Origin: Streptomyces sp. ERV7
Lineage (GTDB): Bacteria > Actinomycetota > Actinomycetes > Streptomycetales > Streptomycetaceae
Length of the DNA stretch: 64,000 bases
Direction: 5' to 3'
Assembly: GCF_001653515.1 (NCBI RefSeq)
Contig: NZ_LYOY01000051.1
Coordinates: forward strand, 702,001-766,000
Shown: piece by piece, positions 8,734 through 17,387 of the stretch
Layout: the number at the start of each line of letters is the position of its first letter
How positions within the stretch are numbered: the stretch's first letter is position 1
Notes under the pieces: model-generated
What the model was told of the DNA's origin: nothing
Database searches by the model: none
What the model saw: the letters and a program-made list of their open reading frames with translations, nothing else
Position numbers and translations under genes: made by a program

Positions 8734-10807
8734 CCCGCTCGCCCGCCGACACCTTGGCACCCTCGCCCGGCGGCACCCCTTCGCGGCGGCCCGTGTCGAC
8801 CACCACCTGCCACTGGCGCCCGTGGTTGACCGGCACAAGGAAGTCGATGGTCTCCGCGCTGGCGTTGAACATCAGCAGGAACGAGTCGTCCGCGATGCGC
8901 TCGCCGCGCGGGCCGGGCTCCGAGATCGCGTTGCCGTTGAGGAAGACGGTGAGCGCCTTGGCACTGGCCGCCTGCCAGTCCTGCTGGGTCATCTCTTCAC
9001 CCTCAGGGGTGAACCAGGCGATGTCCGACAGCTCGTCGTGCGTGCCCTCCACCGGCCGGCCGTGGAAGAAGCGGCGGCGCCGGAACACCGGGTGGTCGCG
9101 CCTGAGCCACACCATCGTCCGGGTGAAGGCGAGCAGCGTCCCCTCCGGGTCGCCGCCCGGGTCGGGCCACCGCACCCAGCTCAGCTCGCTGTCCTGGCAG
9201 TAGGCGTTGTTGTTGCCGTGCTGGGTGCGGGCGAACTCGTCGCCGTGGCTGAGCATCGGCACGCCCTGCGACAGCATCAGGGTGGCGATGAAGTTGCGCA
9301 TCTGGCGCTCACGCAGCTCGCTCACCCCCGTGTCCTCGGTGTCGCCCTCGACGCCGCAGTTCCAGGACCGGTTGTGGCTCTCGCCGTCCCGGTTGCCCTC
9401 CTTGTTGGCCTCGTTGTGCTTCTGGTTGTACGAGACGAGGTCGTGCAGGGTGAAGCCGTCGTGGCAGGTGTGGAAGTTGATGGAGGCCAGCGGTCGTCGG
9501 CCGTCGTCCTGGTAGAGGTCGGAGGAGCCGGTGAGCCGCCCGGCGAACTCCGCGAGGGTGCGCGGCTCGCCCCGCCACAGGTCCCGCACGGTGTCGCGGT
9601 ACTTGCCGTTCCACTCGGTCCACAGCGGCGGGAAGTTGCCCACCTGGTAGCCGCCCTCGCCGACGTCCCAGGGCTCCGCGATCAGCTTCACCTGGCTGAC
9701 CACCGGGTCCTGCTGCACCAGGTCGAAGAACGACGACAGCCGGTCCACGTCGTGGAACTGCCGGGCCAGCGTCGCCGCGAGGTCGAAGCGGAAGCCGTCC
9801 ACATGCATCTCGGTCACCCAGTACCGCAGCGAGTCCATGATCAGCTGGAGGACGTGCGGCGAGCGCATCAGGAGCGAGTTCCCGGTGCCGGTGGTGTCCT
9901 CGTAGTAGCGCGGATCGTCGGCGAGCCGGTAGTACTGCGCGTTGTCCAGGCCGCGGAAGGAGAGCGTCGGGCCCAGGTGGTTGCCCTCGGCCGTGTGGTT
10001 GTAGACCACGTCGAGGATGACCTCGATACCGGCCTCGTGCAGCGCCCGCACCGCCTGCTTGAACTCCAGGACCTGCTGCCCCCGGTCGCCCCAGGAGGCG
10101 TAGGCGTTGTGCGGGGCGAAGAACCCGATCGTGTTGTAACCCCAGTAGTTGGACATCCCCTCGTCCGCGAGCCGGTGGTCGTTGACGAACTGGTGCACCG
10201 GCATCAACTCCAGAGCGGTGACCCCCAGTTCCGTCAGATGGCCGATGACCGAGGGGTGCGCCAGGGCCGCGTACGTGCCGCGCGTCTCCGGGGGCAGCTC
10301 CGGGTGGAGCATCGTCAGGCCCTTCACATGGGCCTCGTACAGCACCGTGCGGTGGTACTCGGTGCGCGGGGGCCGGTCGTCGCCCCAGTCGAAGTACGGG
10401 TTGACCACGACCGATGTCATGGTGTGCGGCGCCGAGTCCATGTCGTTGCGGGCCTCGGGGCGGTCGAAGTAGTAGCCGTACACCGCCTCGCCCCAGTCGA
10501 TGCTGCCGCTGATGGCGCGCGCGTAGGGGTCGAGGAGCAGCTTCGCCGAGTTGCAGCGGTGCCCGTTCCGCGGCTCGTACGGGCCGTGCACGCGGAAGCC
10601 GTAGCGCTGTCCCGGCATCACCCCGGGCAGATAGGCGTGGCGCACGAACGCGTCGCTCTCGCGCAGTTCCACCGCCGTCTCGGAGCCGTCGTCGTGCAGG
10701 AGGCACAACTCGATCCGGCGGGCGGCCTCCGAGAAGACCGCGAAATTGGTCCCGGCGCCGTCGTACGTGGCGCCGAGTGGATACGCCTGTCCCGGCCACA
10801 CCTGCAT
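8687..10807 (-). CDS. glgX: Glycogen debranching enzyme GlgX
   Basis: GH13 isoamylase-type enzyme that hydrolyses alpha-1,6 branches of phosphorylase-limit glycogen. 706 residues. An N-terminal CBM48 (about 10-100) begins VWPGQAYPLGATYDGAGTNF. The four GH13 regions are intact: DVVYNHTAEG, GFRFDLAATLAR (nucleophile Asp), LIAEPWDVG (acid Glu) and FHTCHDGFTLHDLV. The ATG at 10807 gives the standard N-terminus. Upstream in-frame codons lack homology-like character. Debranched chains would feed TreY, encoded 1.3 kb away on the same strand, so the two probably share a trehalose/glycogen role. Confidence 0.95.
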   Translation of the reverse strand: MQVWPGQAYPLGATYDGAGTNFAVFSEAARRIELCLLHDDGSETAVELRESDAFVRHAYLPGVMPGQRYGFRVHGPYEPRNGHRCNSAKLLLDPYARAISGSIDWGEAVYGYYFDRPEARNDMDSAPHTMTSVVVNPYFDWGDDRPPRTEYHRTVLYEAHVKGLTMLHPELPPETRGTYAALAHPSVIGHLTELGVTALELMPVHQFVNDHRLADEGMSNYWGYNTIGFFAPHNAYASWGDRGQQVLEFKQAVRALHEAGIEVILDVVYNHTAEGNHLGPTLSFRGLDNAQYYRLADDPRYYEDTTGTGNSLLMRSPHVLQLIMDSLRYWVTEMHVDGFRFDLAATLARQFHDVDRLSSFFDLVQQDPVVSQVKLIAEPWDVGEGGYQVGNFPPLWTEWNGKYRDTVRDLWRGEPRTLAEFAGRLTGSSDLYQDDGRRPLASINFHTCHDGFTLHDLVSYNQKHNEANKEGNRDGESHNRSWNCGVEGDTEDTGVSELRERQMRNFIATLMLSQGVPMLSHGDEFARTQHGNNNAYCQDSELSWVRWPDPGGDPEGTLLAFTRTMVWLRRDHPVFRRRRFFHGRPVEGTHDELSDIAWFTPEGEEMTQQDWQAASAKALTVFLNGNAISEPGPRGERIADDSFLLMFNASAETIDFLVPVNHGRQWQVVVDTGRREGVPPGEGAKVSAGERVTLVGRSLTVLRRPA

Positions 10808-11183
10808 GGGCAAGACTCTTCCACTTCTGATCCGGGTACTGAGGGGCACTTGACGCAGATCCTCCCGGAAAAGAAGTCCGTCCCCTAGGACGCCGGAGTG
10901 CTCCGGAGGGTGATCCCCACAGCGGTTACCCCCGTAGGGCGGCCGGTACCCGGGGCGATCCGGACGGCCTGTACGGACGGATCCGGCCACTGTCCGGGGC
11001 CACCCGGGGTCCCGGCCCAGGTGGAACCGCTATGAATCAGCTCACTCCCCCCGAACGCGCCACACGGAACGGATCACGTCAACACGGGAGTTGGGAAACA
11101 GCCTTTCCATCCGGCTGCACCGCATCCTGCTCGCGGAGTACTCTTCCTTGATCGTTGGAGGGGGACCGGAAGGCGGTGCGCGG
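10808..11183. other. Divergent intergenic region, no gene seen
   Basis: 376 bp between glgX and the HEPN gene. It must hold promoters for both directions. A purine-rich GGAAGG at about 11168 is the likely ribosome site for the downstream GTG start. No convincing RNA gene or strong dyad was found. Confidence 0.5.
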
Positions 11184-12419
11184 GTGAGCTCGGGAGGGCT
11201 GGAGCTGCCCCCTGGTGACACGGGTCACGAGGGGGAGTCCGGCGACATCCCGCCCGGCGCGGTGTCCGTGGCGCGTCCGGTGGAGATCGGTGCGGAACTG
11301 GACTGGGGCGCGGACGCCTGGAGCGAGGTGCGCACCCGCGCGCAGCGGGCCGGGCGGGCCTACATCTGGCTCAACCTGGTGGAGCAGCGGCTGCGGGCCG
11401 TGGTGGCGGCCGTGCTGCGTCCCATCTACGAGCCGGTCCACGGCGACGACTGGGTGGTCGCGGCGGCGGGCCCGGCCGGGCAGGAGTGGGTGCAGCGGGC
11501 CGTCGCCGTACGGGAGGTCTCGCGCCGCAAGGGGTATCTGCTGGACCCCGCCGACGACAACGTCCTGAGCTTCCTCACCCTGCCGCAGCTGCGCGAGCTG
11601 ATGGTGCAGCACTGGCCGTGCTTCGAGCCGTACGTGGACGACCGGCGCGACGTCGAACTCGCCCTGGACGAGCTGGAGGTCGCGCGGAACGTGGTCTCGC
11701 GCAACCGCGCGCTCAACGAGGCGGTGCTGGCCCAGGCCGAGCGCGCCTCGGCCCGGCTGCTCGATGTGCTGGGCGGCGGCGCGGGCGCGCCCGCCGCGCA
11801 CCGGCTGCCCATCGACGCCGTCGAGGACCTGGTGGGCGACCGGTACGCGGACGTGGTCTCGGTCCACTCCGACCGGGTGCGGCTGCAGCGCCAGCTCCCC
11901 GCCGAGGACCTGTTCAGCCACGCCCGCCGGCTCGACGCGATAGGCATCGGCCTCAATCTGCTGGTGCAGAACTACTCGGGGCGCCGGCTCGTGCGCCTCG
12001 CCGAGTCGGGCTGCCGCGTCCGGCTGCTCTTCCTGAACCCGGCGAGCAGCGCGGTCAAGCGGCGCGAGCGCGAACTGGGCCTGAAGAAGGGCGAGCTGAG
12101 CCGCTCGGTCGAGATGAACATCCTGCACATGCGGCGGGTGCGGGCCCGGCTGCGCGACCCCGGGGCCTTCGAGATCCAGGTGTTCGACGAGACCCCGCGC
12201 TTCACGGCGTACCTGGTCGACGGGGACGGCGCCGACGGCCTCGCGGTCGTCCAGTCGTATCTGCGCCGGGCCCGGGGGATGGAGGCGCCGGTCCTGGTGC
12301 TGCGCGGGGGCGCGCGGCGGGATGTCGTACGCCCCGATCAGGATGCCGAACACGGACTTTTCGAGACATACCGCGAGGAGTTCGAGTCGGTGTGGGCCGA
12401 CTCGCGGCCCGTTTCCTGA
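11184..12419 (+). CDS. SAV_2148-family HEPN domain protein
   Basis: 411 residues. The N-terminal half carries IGAELDWGADAWSEVRTRAQ, then RAYIWLNLVEQRLRAVVAAVL, a HEPN-like helical bundle of the kind named after S. avermitilis SAV_2148. The C-terminal half (about 290-395) has alternating strands and the pattern of a DUF5919-like module. HEPN proteins are often RNases or partners of nucleotidyltransferases; the RNase RxxxxH pair is not clear here, so activity is uncertain. The GTG at 11184 has GGAAGG upstream and gives VSSGGLELPPGD, the conserved N-terminus. A TTG at 11091 is in frame but would add an unconserved leader. No toxin partner is adjacent. Confidence 0.8.
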   Translation: MSSGGLELPPGDTGHEGESGDIPPGAVSVARPVEIGAELDWGADAWSEVRTRAQRAGRAYIWLNLVEQRLRAVVAAVLRPIYEPVHGDDWVVAAAGPAGQEWVQRAVAVREVSRRKGYLLDPADDNVLSFLTLPQLRELMVQHWPCFEPYVDDRRDVELALDELEVARNVVSRNRALNEAVLAQAERASARLLDVLGGGAGAPAAHRLPIDAVEDLVGDRYADVVSVHSDRVRLQRQLPAEDLFSHARRLDAIGIGLNLLVQNYSGRRLVRLAESGCRVRLLFLNPASSAVKRRERELGLKKGELSRSVEMNILHMRRVRARLRDPGAFEIQVFDETPRFTAYLVDGDGADGLAVVQSYLRRARGMEAPVLVLRGGARRDVVRPDQDAEHGLFETYREEFESVWADSRPVS

Positions 12420-12539
12420 CCGTCCGCCGGGCCGTCTTCCGGCGGTCCGCCGGGCCGTCCGGGCCGTCCGGGCCCCGATGTCAGTGGTGCGTGCGAGGCT
12501 GGTCGTCACTGGGGGAGAGCACCAAAAGGGAGGGCCAAG

Positions 12540-13262
12540 ATGGGGTGGCACCGCGAACCGCTGGTCGGATTCGACCTGGAGACGACCGGCACGGACCCGC
12601 TGGAGGCGCGGATCGTGACGGCCGCGATCGTCGGCGTCAAGGGCGGTGAGGTGGTCCGGCAGCGCAAGTGGCTGGCGGATCCCGGCATCCGGATCCCCGC
12701 ACAGGCCTCGGCGATCCACGGCATCAGCAACGAGCGGGCGACCTCCGAGGGCCGTCCGGTGCGTGAGGTCGCCGACGAGATAGCGGAGACGATCACGGGC
12801 TACTGGGCGCAGGGGGTGCCGGTCGTGGCCTACAACGCGGCCTTCGACCTGACGCTCCTGGCGGCCGAACTGCGCAGGCACGGACTGCCGTCGCTCACCG
12901 ACCGGCTGGGGGGCGCGCCCATGGGCCCGGTCGTCGACCCGTACACGATCGACCGTGCGGTCGACCGCTACCGCAAGGGCAAGCGGACGCTGGAGGCGGT
13001 GTGCGTGGAGTACGGAGTGGTGCTCGATGGCGCCCATGAGGCGGGCGCGGACGCGCTGGCGGCGGTCCGGGTGGCCGTGGCGATAGCCGACCGCCATCCG
13101 CAGGTCGCCCGGCTGGTCCCGCCGGAGCTGCACGAGCAGCAGATCGAGTGGTACGCGGCGTGGGCCGCCGACTTCCAGCGGTTCCTGCGCGGGAAGGGCA
13201 CGGCGGACGCGATAGTCGACCCGACGTGGCCGGTTCGGGAACCGGCCCCGGTCCAGGGCTGA
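12540..13262 (+). CDS. DnaQ-like 3'-5' exonuclease (DEDDh)
   Basis: 240 residues. The exonuclease domain (about 8-185) shows motif I GFDLETTGTDP, motif II VAYNAAFDLTLL and motif III HEAGADALAAVRVA, supplying the four acidic residues and the catalytic His of the DEDDh class. It removes nucleotides from 3' ends, as proofreading subunits and stand-alone repair or RNA-trimming enzymes do. There is no helicase or polymerase part. The C-terminal 50 residues contain a conserved WYAAWAADFQRFLR segment seen in actinobacterial members. It is 120 bp downstream of the HEPN gene on the same strand and may be co-transcribed. Confidence 0.9.
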   Translation: MGWHREPLVGFDLETTGTDPLEARIVTAAIVGVKGGEVVRQRKWLADPGIRIPAQASAIHGISNERATSEGRPVREVADEIAETITGYWAQGVPVVAYNAAFDLTLLAAELRRHGLPSLTDRLGGAPMGPVVDPYTIDRAVDRYRKGKRTLEAVCVEYGVVLDGAHEAGADALAAVRVAVAIADRHPQVARLVPPELHEQQIEWYAAWAADFQRFLRGKGTADAIVDPTWPVREPAPVQG

Positions 13263-13316
13263 CGGTACGCGCGCGGTCAGCGGTCCCGGACACGGCCCGG
13301 CGCGGGGCGCTCCGGC

Positions 13317-13718
13317 TCAGAACGGGTACCAGCGCACTTCGGGATCGCCGTCCCGCAGGGAGGCGACCCGGCGGCGGAACTCGTCGAGCGCCTTGGGGTT
13401 GGACGGTGCGTGCTGGGCGACCCAGGCGCAGCTGGCCGTCTCCCGGGCGCCGCGCAGCACCGCGCACCCGTCCCACTCCCGCACGTCCCACCCGTACGCC
13501 TCGGTGAACGCGTCGTACTGCTCGTCCGGCAGCCCGTACCGGTCCCGGGAGAGAGCCATGACCACCAGGTCGTGCTCCCGGAAGTCGGCGGAGAAGGTCT
13601 CCAGGTCGACCAGGACCGGGCCGTCGGGGCCCACATGGACGTTGCGCGGCAGCGCGTCGCCGTGGATCGCGCCCGGCGGGAGGTGGGGGGTGAGGGTGGC
13701 GGCAAGCCAGTTCAGATG
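13317..13718 (-). pseudogene. APH-type phosphotransferase, C-terminal fragment
   Basis: Reads HLNWLAATLTPHLPPGAIHGD and on through ALPRNVHVGPDGPVLVDLE, the catalytic-loop HGDxxxxN and the following DLE metal-binding motif of aminoglycoside/choline-kinase-like phosphotransferases. It continues to a normal C-terminus (about 134 residues). The ATP-binding N-terminal lobe is missing: reading upstream, a TGA comes one codon before CAT CTG at 13718, and the sequence there switches abruptly to integrase-like DNA on the other strand. This looks like a gene beheaded by insertion or deletion at the left edge of the decayed element. Confidence 0.75.
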
Positions 13719-13721
13719 TCA

Positions 13722-14620
13722 CCCGATCGTGCGGCAGACCCCAACGCCCTAGCGGCGAAGTCGTTGGCCTGCTGGTCATCACACCGTCCAAAACCGACCG
13801 CGAACGCGTCATCCCCATGTCGCCCGAGCTCTTCCACGTCGTCGCCTGCCTCATCCGCCGCCACACCCGTGACGGGCAGCCAGTTCCGCTGCTCAGTCGC
13901 TACGACCCACACGACAAGCTCTGGAGCACGCCCCTGCCGTTCCTGTTCCAACGACGCATCGGCGCGAACCGCGGAGTGATCGGCACCAACACCGTCCTCA
14001 ACATGATCCGGCGCCGTTGCGAGGCGCTCGGTGAAGAACACCCTGGCTTCCGGGACCTGCACTTCACCCCGCATGACTTCCGGAGGATCTTCGCCACCGA
14101 ACTGGTCAACAGCGGACTGCCAATCCACATCGGCGCCGCCCTACTTGGCCACCTCAACATCCAAACCACCCGTGGATACGTCGCGGTCTTCAACGAAGAC
14201 GTCATCCGCCACTACGTCACCCACCTCGACAACCGCCGCAAGATCCGCCCCAGCGACGAGTACCGCCCAGCCAGCACAGAAGAGTGGGACGAGTTCACGG
14301 AGCACTTCGACAAGCGCAAGGTCGAACTCGGCTCGTGCGGACGCCCCTACGGCACCCCCTGCCAGCACGAGCATGCCTGCATCCGCTGCCCAATGCTGCA
14401 CGTCAACCCCAAGATGCTGGCCCGCCTCGACGAACTCGAGAAGGACCTCCTCGCCCGCCGGGACAGAGCTGAGCGGGAGGGGTGGGCAGGTGAGATCGAA
14501 GGACTCGACCTCACGCTCGCCCTCCTCCGCTCCAAGCGCGACGAGTCTCAGCGCGCGGCTCGCCGTCCTGCCGTCGACCTCGGCATCCCCGAACGCCGCC
14601 GGCCGCAGGAGTCAGCATGA
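13722..14620 (+). pseudogene. Tyrosine recombinase (phage/ICE integrase), N-terminally truncated
   Basis: An open frame runs from about 13722, with EVVGLLVITPSKTDRERVIP before the first ATG at 13817. The catalytic half is good: HDFRRIF (His and Arg), LGHLNIQTTRGYVAVF (second His region and nucleophile Tyr), and a C-terminal extension with HACIRCPMLHV cysteines and LGSCGRPYGTPCQHEHAC. The N-terminal core-binding domain and the first catalytic Arg are missing, because the frame meets the phosphotransferase fragment on the left. It could not recombine DNA alone. A truncated protein from 13817 could still be made. Confidence 0.8.
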
Positions 14621-14655
14621 CCTTCCCCAGGTCGATGCTGGGGAGCGACCAGCTG

Positions 14656-15474
14656 TCACCGAAGGACGACGCTCACGCTCCGTTGCTCGAAGATTTCCAG
14701 GAGCAGGTCGAACAGCGACACCTCGCCATCGCCTGTGGGCACAGGCTCTGCCAGCCGTGCCCTGGCTTCGGCCGAAGAATCCCACTGCAAGGTGAATGGG
14801 GTATTGGCGCCCCAGCCGCCGCTCAGGCAATCGTCCAGGGCGTCAAGGTTCCAGCCGAAGTATCCGCCAGGCCCGTTGATGGCTTCGCCGATCGCGCAGT
14901 AGAAGCTGTCTCTGTCGACGGTGCGTCGACCGTCCAAGGTGAACACTTGGCCTGCCGGAGCGTCGGGCCTTCCCTGGCGTCGGTACTCCCAGGACCATAG
15001 CGCCACCGACAGCCACGCGTGCCTGTTCTTGGGGTCAAGTTCATGCCACATGCCGGTGCGGTTCAGCTGACCCGTGCGGATCAGATCCCATACTCGCTCC
15101 GCCCCGGCCAGGGCGTTCTCGCACCACAGCGTCATCGTGAGGTCGACGAGGCCAGCTCCGCGGGCGGAGGGCTTGACGTCGATGACGGTGACCTCGCCCA
15201 CGAAGTAGGACCCCATGGTGGCTCCGTCGGCGGCGAGGAGCTCGAACCAGGCGTTACCCGCCATGGCACGACGACGGCCGACGTGGTCAAGGCTCTTCAG
15301 TAGGCCACCCTGCGGGAGGCAGCCCGCCAGGTGCACTCGGCGGGCTCCATCTTTATCCGGCAGCGGCGTGAACAACCCCTCGGCCTCCTGAGCAAAGCCC
15401 CAGAAGTCAGCTTCGTCCTCGTCCGAGGTCAGCGCGTACTTCTGCCCCTCGCCACCCCGCCCTGATCTTCGCAT
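14656..15474 (-). CDS. Barstar-family protein
   Basis: 272 residues. The C-terminal third (about 185-272) is a barstar fold: FTLDGRRTVDRDSFYCAIG, then GYFGWNLDALDDCLSGGW, and LLLEIFEQRSVSVVLR. Barstars block barnase-type RNases. The N-terminal domain (about 1-180, with YALTSDEDEADFWGFAQEAEG) is a Streptomyces-type module of unknown function. The ATG at 15474 was chosen because GGGGAG lies 4 bases upstream; starts at 15486 and 15558 are also in frame. No barnase is encoded nearby, so this is an orphan inhibitor or has another partner. It sits inside the decayed element, divergent from the HNH-like gene. Confidence 0.8.
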   Translation of the reverse strand: MRRSGRGGEGQKYALTSDEDEADFWGFAQEAEGLFTPLPDKDGARRVHLAGCLPQGGLLKSLDHVGRRRAMAGNAWFELLAADGATMGSYFVGEVTVIDVKPSARGAGLVDLTMTLWCENALAGAERVWDLIRTGQLNRTGMWHELDPKNRHAWLSVALWSWEYRRQGRPDAPAGQVFTLDGRRTVDRDSFYCAIGEAINGPGGYFGWNLDALDDCLSGGWGANTPFTLQWDSSAEARARLAEPVPTGDGEVSLFDLLLEIFEQRSVSVVLR

Positions 15475-15570
15475 CGCACTCCCCATGAGAGCGCCGATCG
15501 TACCGGCCCCGCGACCAGCCGAGCTGTCGCCGACCATCCGCTTTCCCATCCCATCCATCTCGGAGGCCCT

Positions 15571-16239
15571 TTGACGACTCACATACCCCTCTTCACCCGT
15601 GAGAGTGAAGTGCAGAGAAGCACGGGCCACTGCGGCCTGGCGCACCCCGGCGGCCGCTGCCCCGCCGTTCACGAGGAGATCCACCCGGACACCGGGTCCG
15701 TGGTGGGCCTCACCACCGCCCACCTCAACCACACCCCCGAAGACGTGCGAGAGATCAATCTGCTCGCCGCCTGCCAGCTCTGCCATCTCCGGATTGATCA
15801 CGGGCACCACCGGATCACCCGTTCACTCACCCTCGCCGCCCGCGCGGCGGCCGCCGGACAACTCGGGCTCCTCCCCGAGACCGCGCTCGTCCGCACCGAG
15901 CCGCCCACCCCGGCGCGCCCCACCCGAGGCCGGCCGCCCACACCCGCGCTCCACCAACTGCCCTTCCCCGAACCCGAACAGGAGACCAAGCCCATGGCCC
16001 GCATCAGCGTCAAGATCGCCGCGCTCCACCCGGACGGAAGCGAGTGCACCCACGCCATCCGGCCCTCCGGCAAGCCCCGCGACGCCGACTCCGGCTGCAC
16101 CGGCCGCCGCAACTACGCCGTGGTGTGCAGCGCCTGCGGCCCGATCGGCGAGCCGCACGGCCTGCGCGTCCTCGCCGAACCGGCACAGCGCAAGCACCGC
16201 AACAGCCACAAGGCCGCCCTCACCCCGACCACCCGCTGA
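15571..16239 (+). CDS. HNH-like/zinc-binding protein
   Basis: 222 residues from a TTG with a well-placed GGAGG (4 bases upstream); a GTG at 15610 is an alternative. The segment AHLNHTPEDVREINLLAACQ followed by LCHLRIDHGHH resembles the HNH/zinc-knuckle core of phage-encoded proteins (His, Asn, then CxxCH). It is preceded by GHCGLAHPGGRCPAVHEE, which offers further metal ligands. The C-terminal part (about 130-222) is distinct, with CTHAIRPSGKP and VVCSACGP cysteines. Nuclease activity is not proven: the catalytic His arrangement is incomplete compared with intact HNH enzymes. Two originally separate genes may be fused here. Confidence 0.55.
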   Translation: MTTHIPLFTRESEVQRSTGHCGLAHPGGRCPAVHEEIHPDTGSVVGLTTAHLNHTPEDVREINLLAACQLCHLRIDHGHHRITRSLTLAARAAAAGQLGLLPETALVRTEPPTPARPTRGRPPTPALHQLPFPEPEQETKPMARISVKIAALHPDGSECTHAIRPSGKPRDADSGCTGRRNYAVVCSACGPIGEPHGLRVLAEPAQRKHRNSHKAALTPTTR

Positions 16240-16301
16240 CCCCACCCGCTCCGGCCGCCGGGAGCACCACGGTCCCGGCGGCCCCGTCCATGTGAGGGCC
16301 G

Positions 16302-16895
16302 ATGCCCACCACCGTCTTCGACCAGTTCACCCGCCGCACCGCCGACGTCACCGCCCAGCTCACCAACCTCGGCATCCCGCTCACCACGCCGGCCCCACCG
16401 CCCGCCGACCTCAACCCGGCCGACCCGTGGACCGGCAGCTACGCCGTCCCGGTCGACCGCTCCACCCTCGCCTGGTGCACCGCCGTGACGATGCTCGCCG
16501 ACCACCACCACACCGGCATCGACCGCCAGGTCCTCGCCGCCGACGCCCTAATGCGCGAACTCGGCATCCGCGGCCTCGCCCAGCTCCACTCCGACCTCCA
16601 CCACGGCGCCCCCATCGACTACCGCTTCACCCCCTGCCCTTACTGCTCCGGCATCGGCGTGAACCCCACCCAGCCGACCTGCGGTGAAGTCGGCTGCGCG
16701 CCGTGGCTCGAGTACGCCGGACATGATCACCCGTGCCCGGTCTGCCCCGACGACTACCAGCCCCAGCGGTTCGCCGAAGAGCACATGGCCAAGCTCGAGG
16801 AACTGCTCGCCGACGCCATCAAGGAGAACGAGGAGCGCGCCTCCCTCCGCTACCGGATCCGGACGCGGCTGCACCGCCGGACGGTGCGCACGTGA
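16302..16895 (+). CDS. Unknown protein with CxxC zinc-finger-like pairs
   Basis: 197 residues, not recognised. The start ATG follows GAGGGCCG. The N-terminal half is helical. The middle has CPYCSGIGVNPTQPTCGEVGC and then HPCPVCPDDY, three Cys pairs that could bind one or two zinc ions (DnaJ/rubredoxin-knuckle type). The C-terminus is a charged helix ending RYRIRTRLHRRTVRT, very basic, which could bind nucleic acid. Its TGA overlaps the GTG of the next small gene. It belongs to the element, where such proteins are common but uncharacterised. Confidence 0.65.
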   Translation: MPTTVFDQFTRRTADVTAQLTNLGIPLTTPAPPPADLNPADPWTGSYAVPVDRSTLAWCTAVTMLADHHHTGIDRQVLAADALMRELGIRGLAQLHSDLHHGAPIDYRFTPCPYCSGIGVNPTQPTCGEVGCAPWLEYAGHDHPCPVCPDDYQPQRFAEEHMAKLEELLADAIKENEERASLRYRIRTRLHRRTVRT

Positions 16896-17176
16896 CGGCC
16901 CGCTACCGCCGCTGCGGACACGGCACCGGCCCCCTTCACCCCGGCGACATCGCCGTACGGATCGGTGAGCACGGCCTGGAGCGCGCACGCCCGCTCCCCG
17001 AGCAGCAGCCCGACGCCGACCCCGTCGCCCTGATCCTCATCCACCCCGACACCGAGACCGCCTCACCGGCGTCCTCCACTGCGCCCGGTCCCGAATCCAT
17101 GGCAGCTGGAGGACGCCGTACCGACTCCTCACCCACGCTCTCGCCGGGCGCGGCCTCCCGGCGAACATCGACTTGA
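16892..17176 (+). CDS. Small unknown protein coupled to the zinc-finger gene
   Basis: 94 residues from a GTG that shares GTGA with the previous stop codon, which fixes the start and implies coupling. The sequence opens VTARYRRCGHGTGPLHPGDI and has an IRIGEHGLERARPLPEQQ-like charged middle. The last third is low-complexity Ser/Pro/Thr. No family is recognised. A strong terminator follows 16 bp after the stop, so it is the last gene of this small operon. The weak C-terminal composition means the true protein may be shorter or decayed. Confidence 0.5.
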   Translation: MTARYRRCGHGTGPLHPGDIAVRIGEHGLERARPLPEQQPDADPVALILIHPDTETASPASSTAPGPESMAAGGRRTDSSPTLSPGAASRRTST

Positions 17177-17192
17177 GCGACTGAACACACCA

Positions 17193-17243
17193 AGCGGCGC
17201 CCGCCGCCCGGACCTTGATCCGGGCGGGGGCGCCGCTTTTTTT
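17193..17243 (+). terminator. Rho-independent terminator
   Basis: Stem GCGGCGCCCGCCGCCCG against CGGGCGGGGGCGCCGC (one bulge) with a short loop, followed by seven T. It is the only classical U-tailed terminator noticed in the window and ends the 16.3-17.2 kb operon. Confidence 0.93.
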
Positions 17244-17255
17244 GCATCCTGGAGC

Positions 17256-17305
17256 AGTGAGCCCCCGAGCTGTTTTGCGGCCGTAAAACAGCTCGGGGGC
17301 TCACT
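17256..17305. repeat. 50-bp near-perfect palindrome
   Basis: Arms 17256-17276 and 17285-17305 (AGTGAGCCCCCGAGC continuing into TGTTTT, and its exact complement) are 21 bp each with no mismatch. The 8-bp centre GCGGCCGT is itself self-complementary except for one G-T pair. It lies 13 bp after the U-tailed terminator. There is no T tract on either side. It could be a second, bidirectional terminator, a site bound by a dimeric protein, or a scar of the element. Confidence 0.9.
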
Positions 17306-17375
17306 CAAGGCGACACATAAAGGGGACACACCTCACAGGACCAAACGCTCAGTAAGCGCGTTGCCACCGGGTGCA

Positions 17376-17387
17376 TTGTGTACACAA
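17376..17387. promoter_or_regulatory. Perfect 12-bp palindrome, GntR-like operator candidate
   Basis: TTGTGTACACAA is fully symmetric and lies just at or before the start of the next small gene. Short palindromes centred on GTAC with flanking T/A are typical of GntR/HutC-type repressors that control transfer or excision genes of actinobacterial elements. No such repressor gene is present, so it would be a leftover operator. Immediately after it is a second dyad, CCCACCCCGGGTGGGG. Confidence 0.4.

Noticed and set aside
11079..13133. 684-codon minus-strand frame opposite the HEPN and exonuclease genes
   Set aside because: No domain, His/Arg/Asp-rich, and the plus-strand genes under it have clear families.
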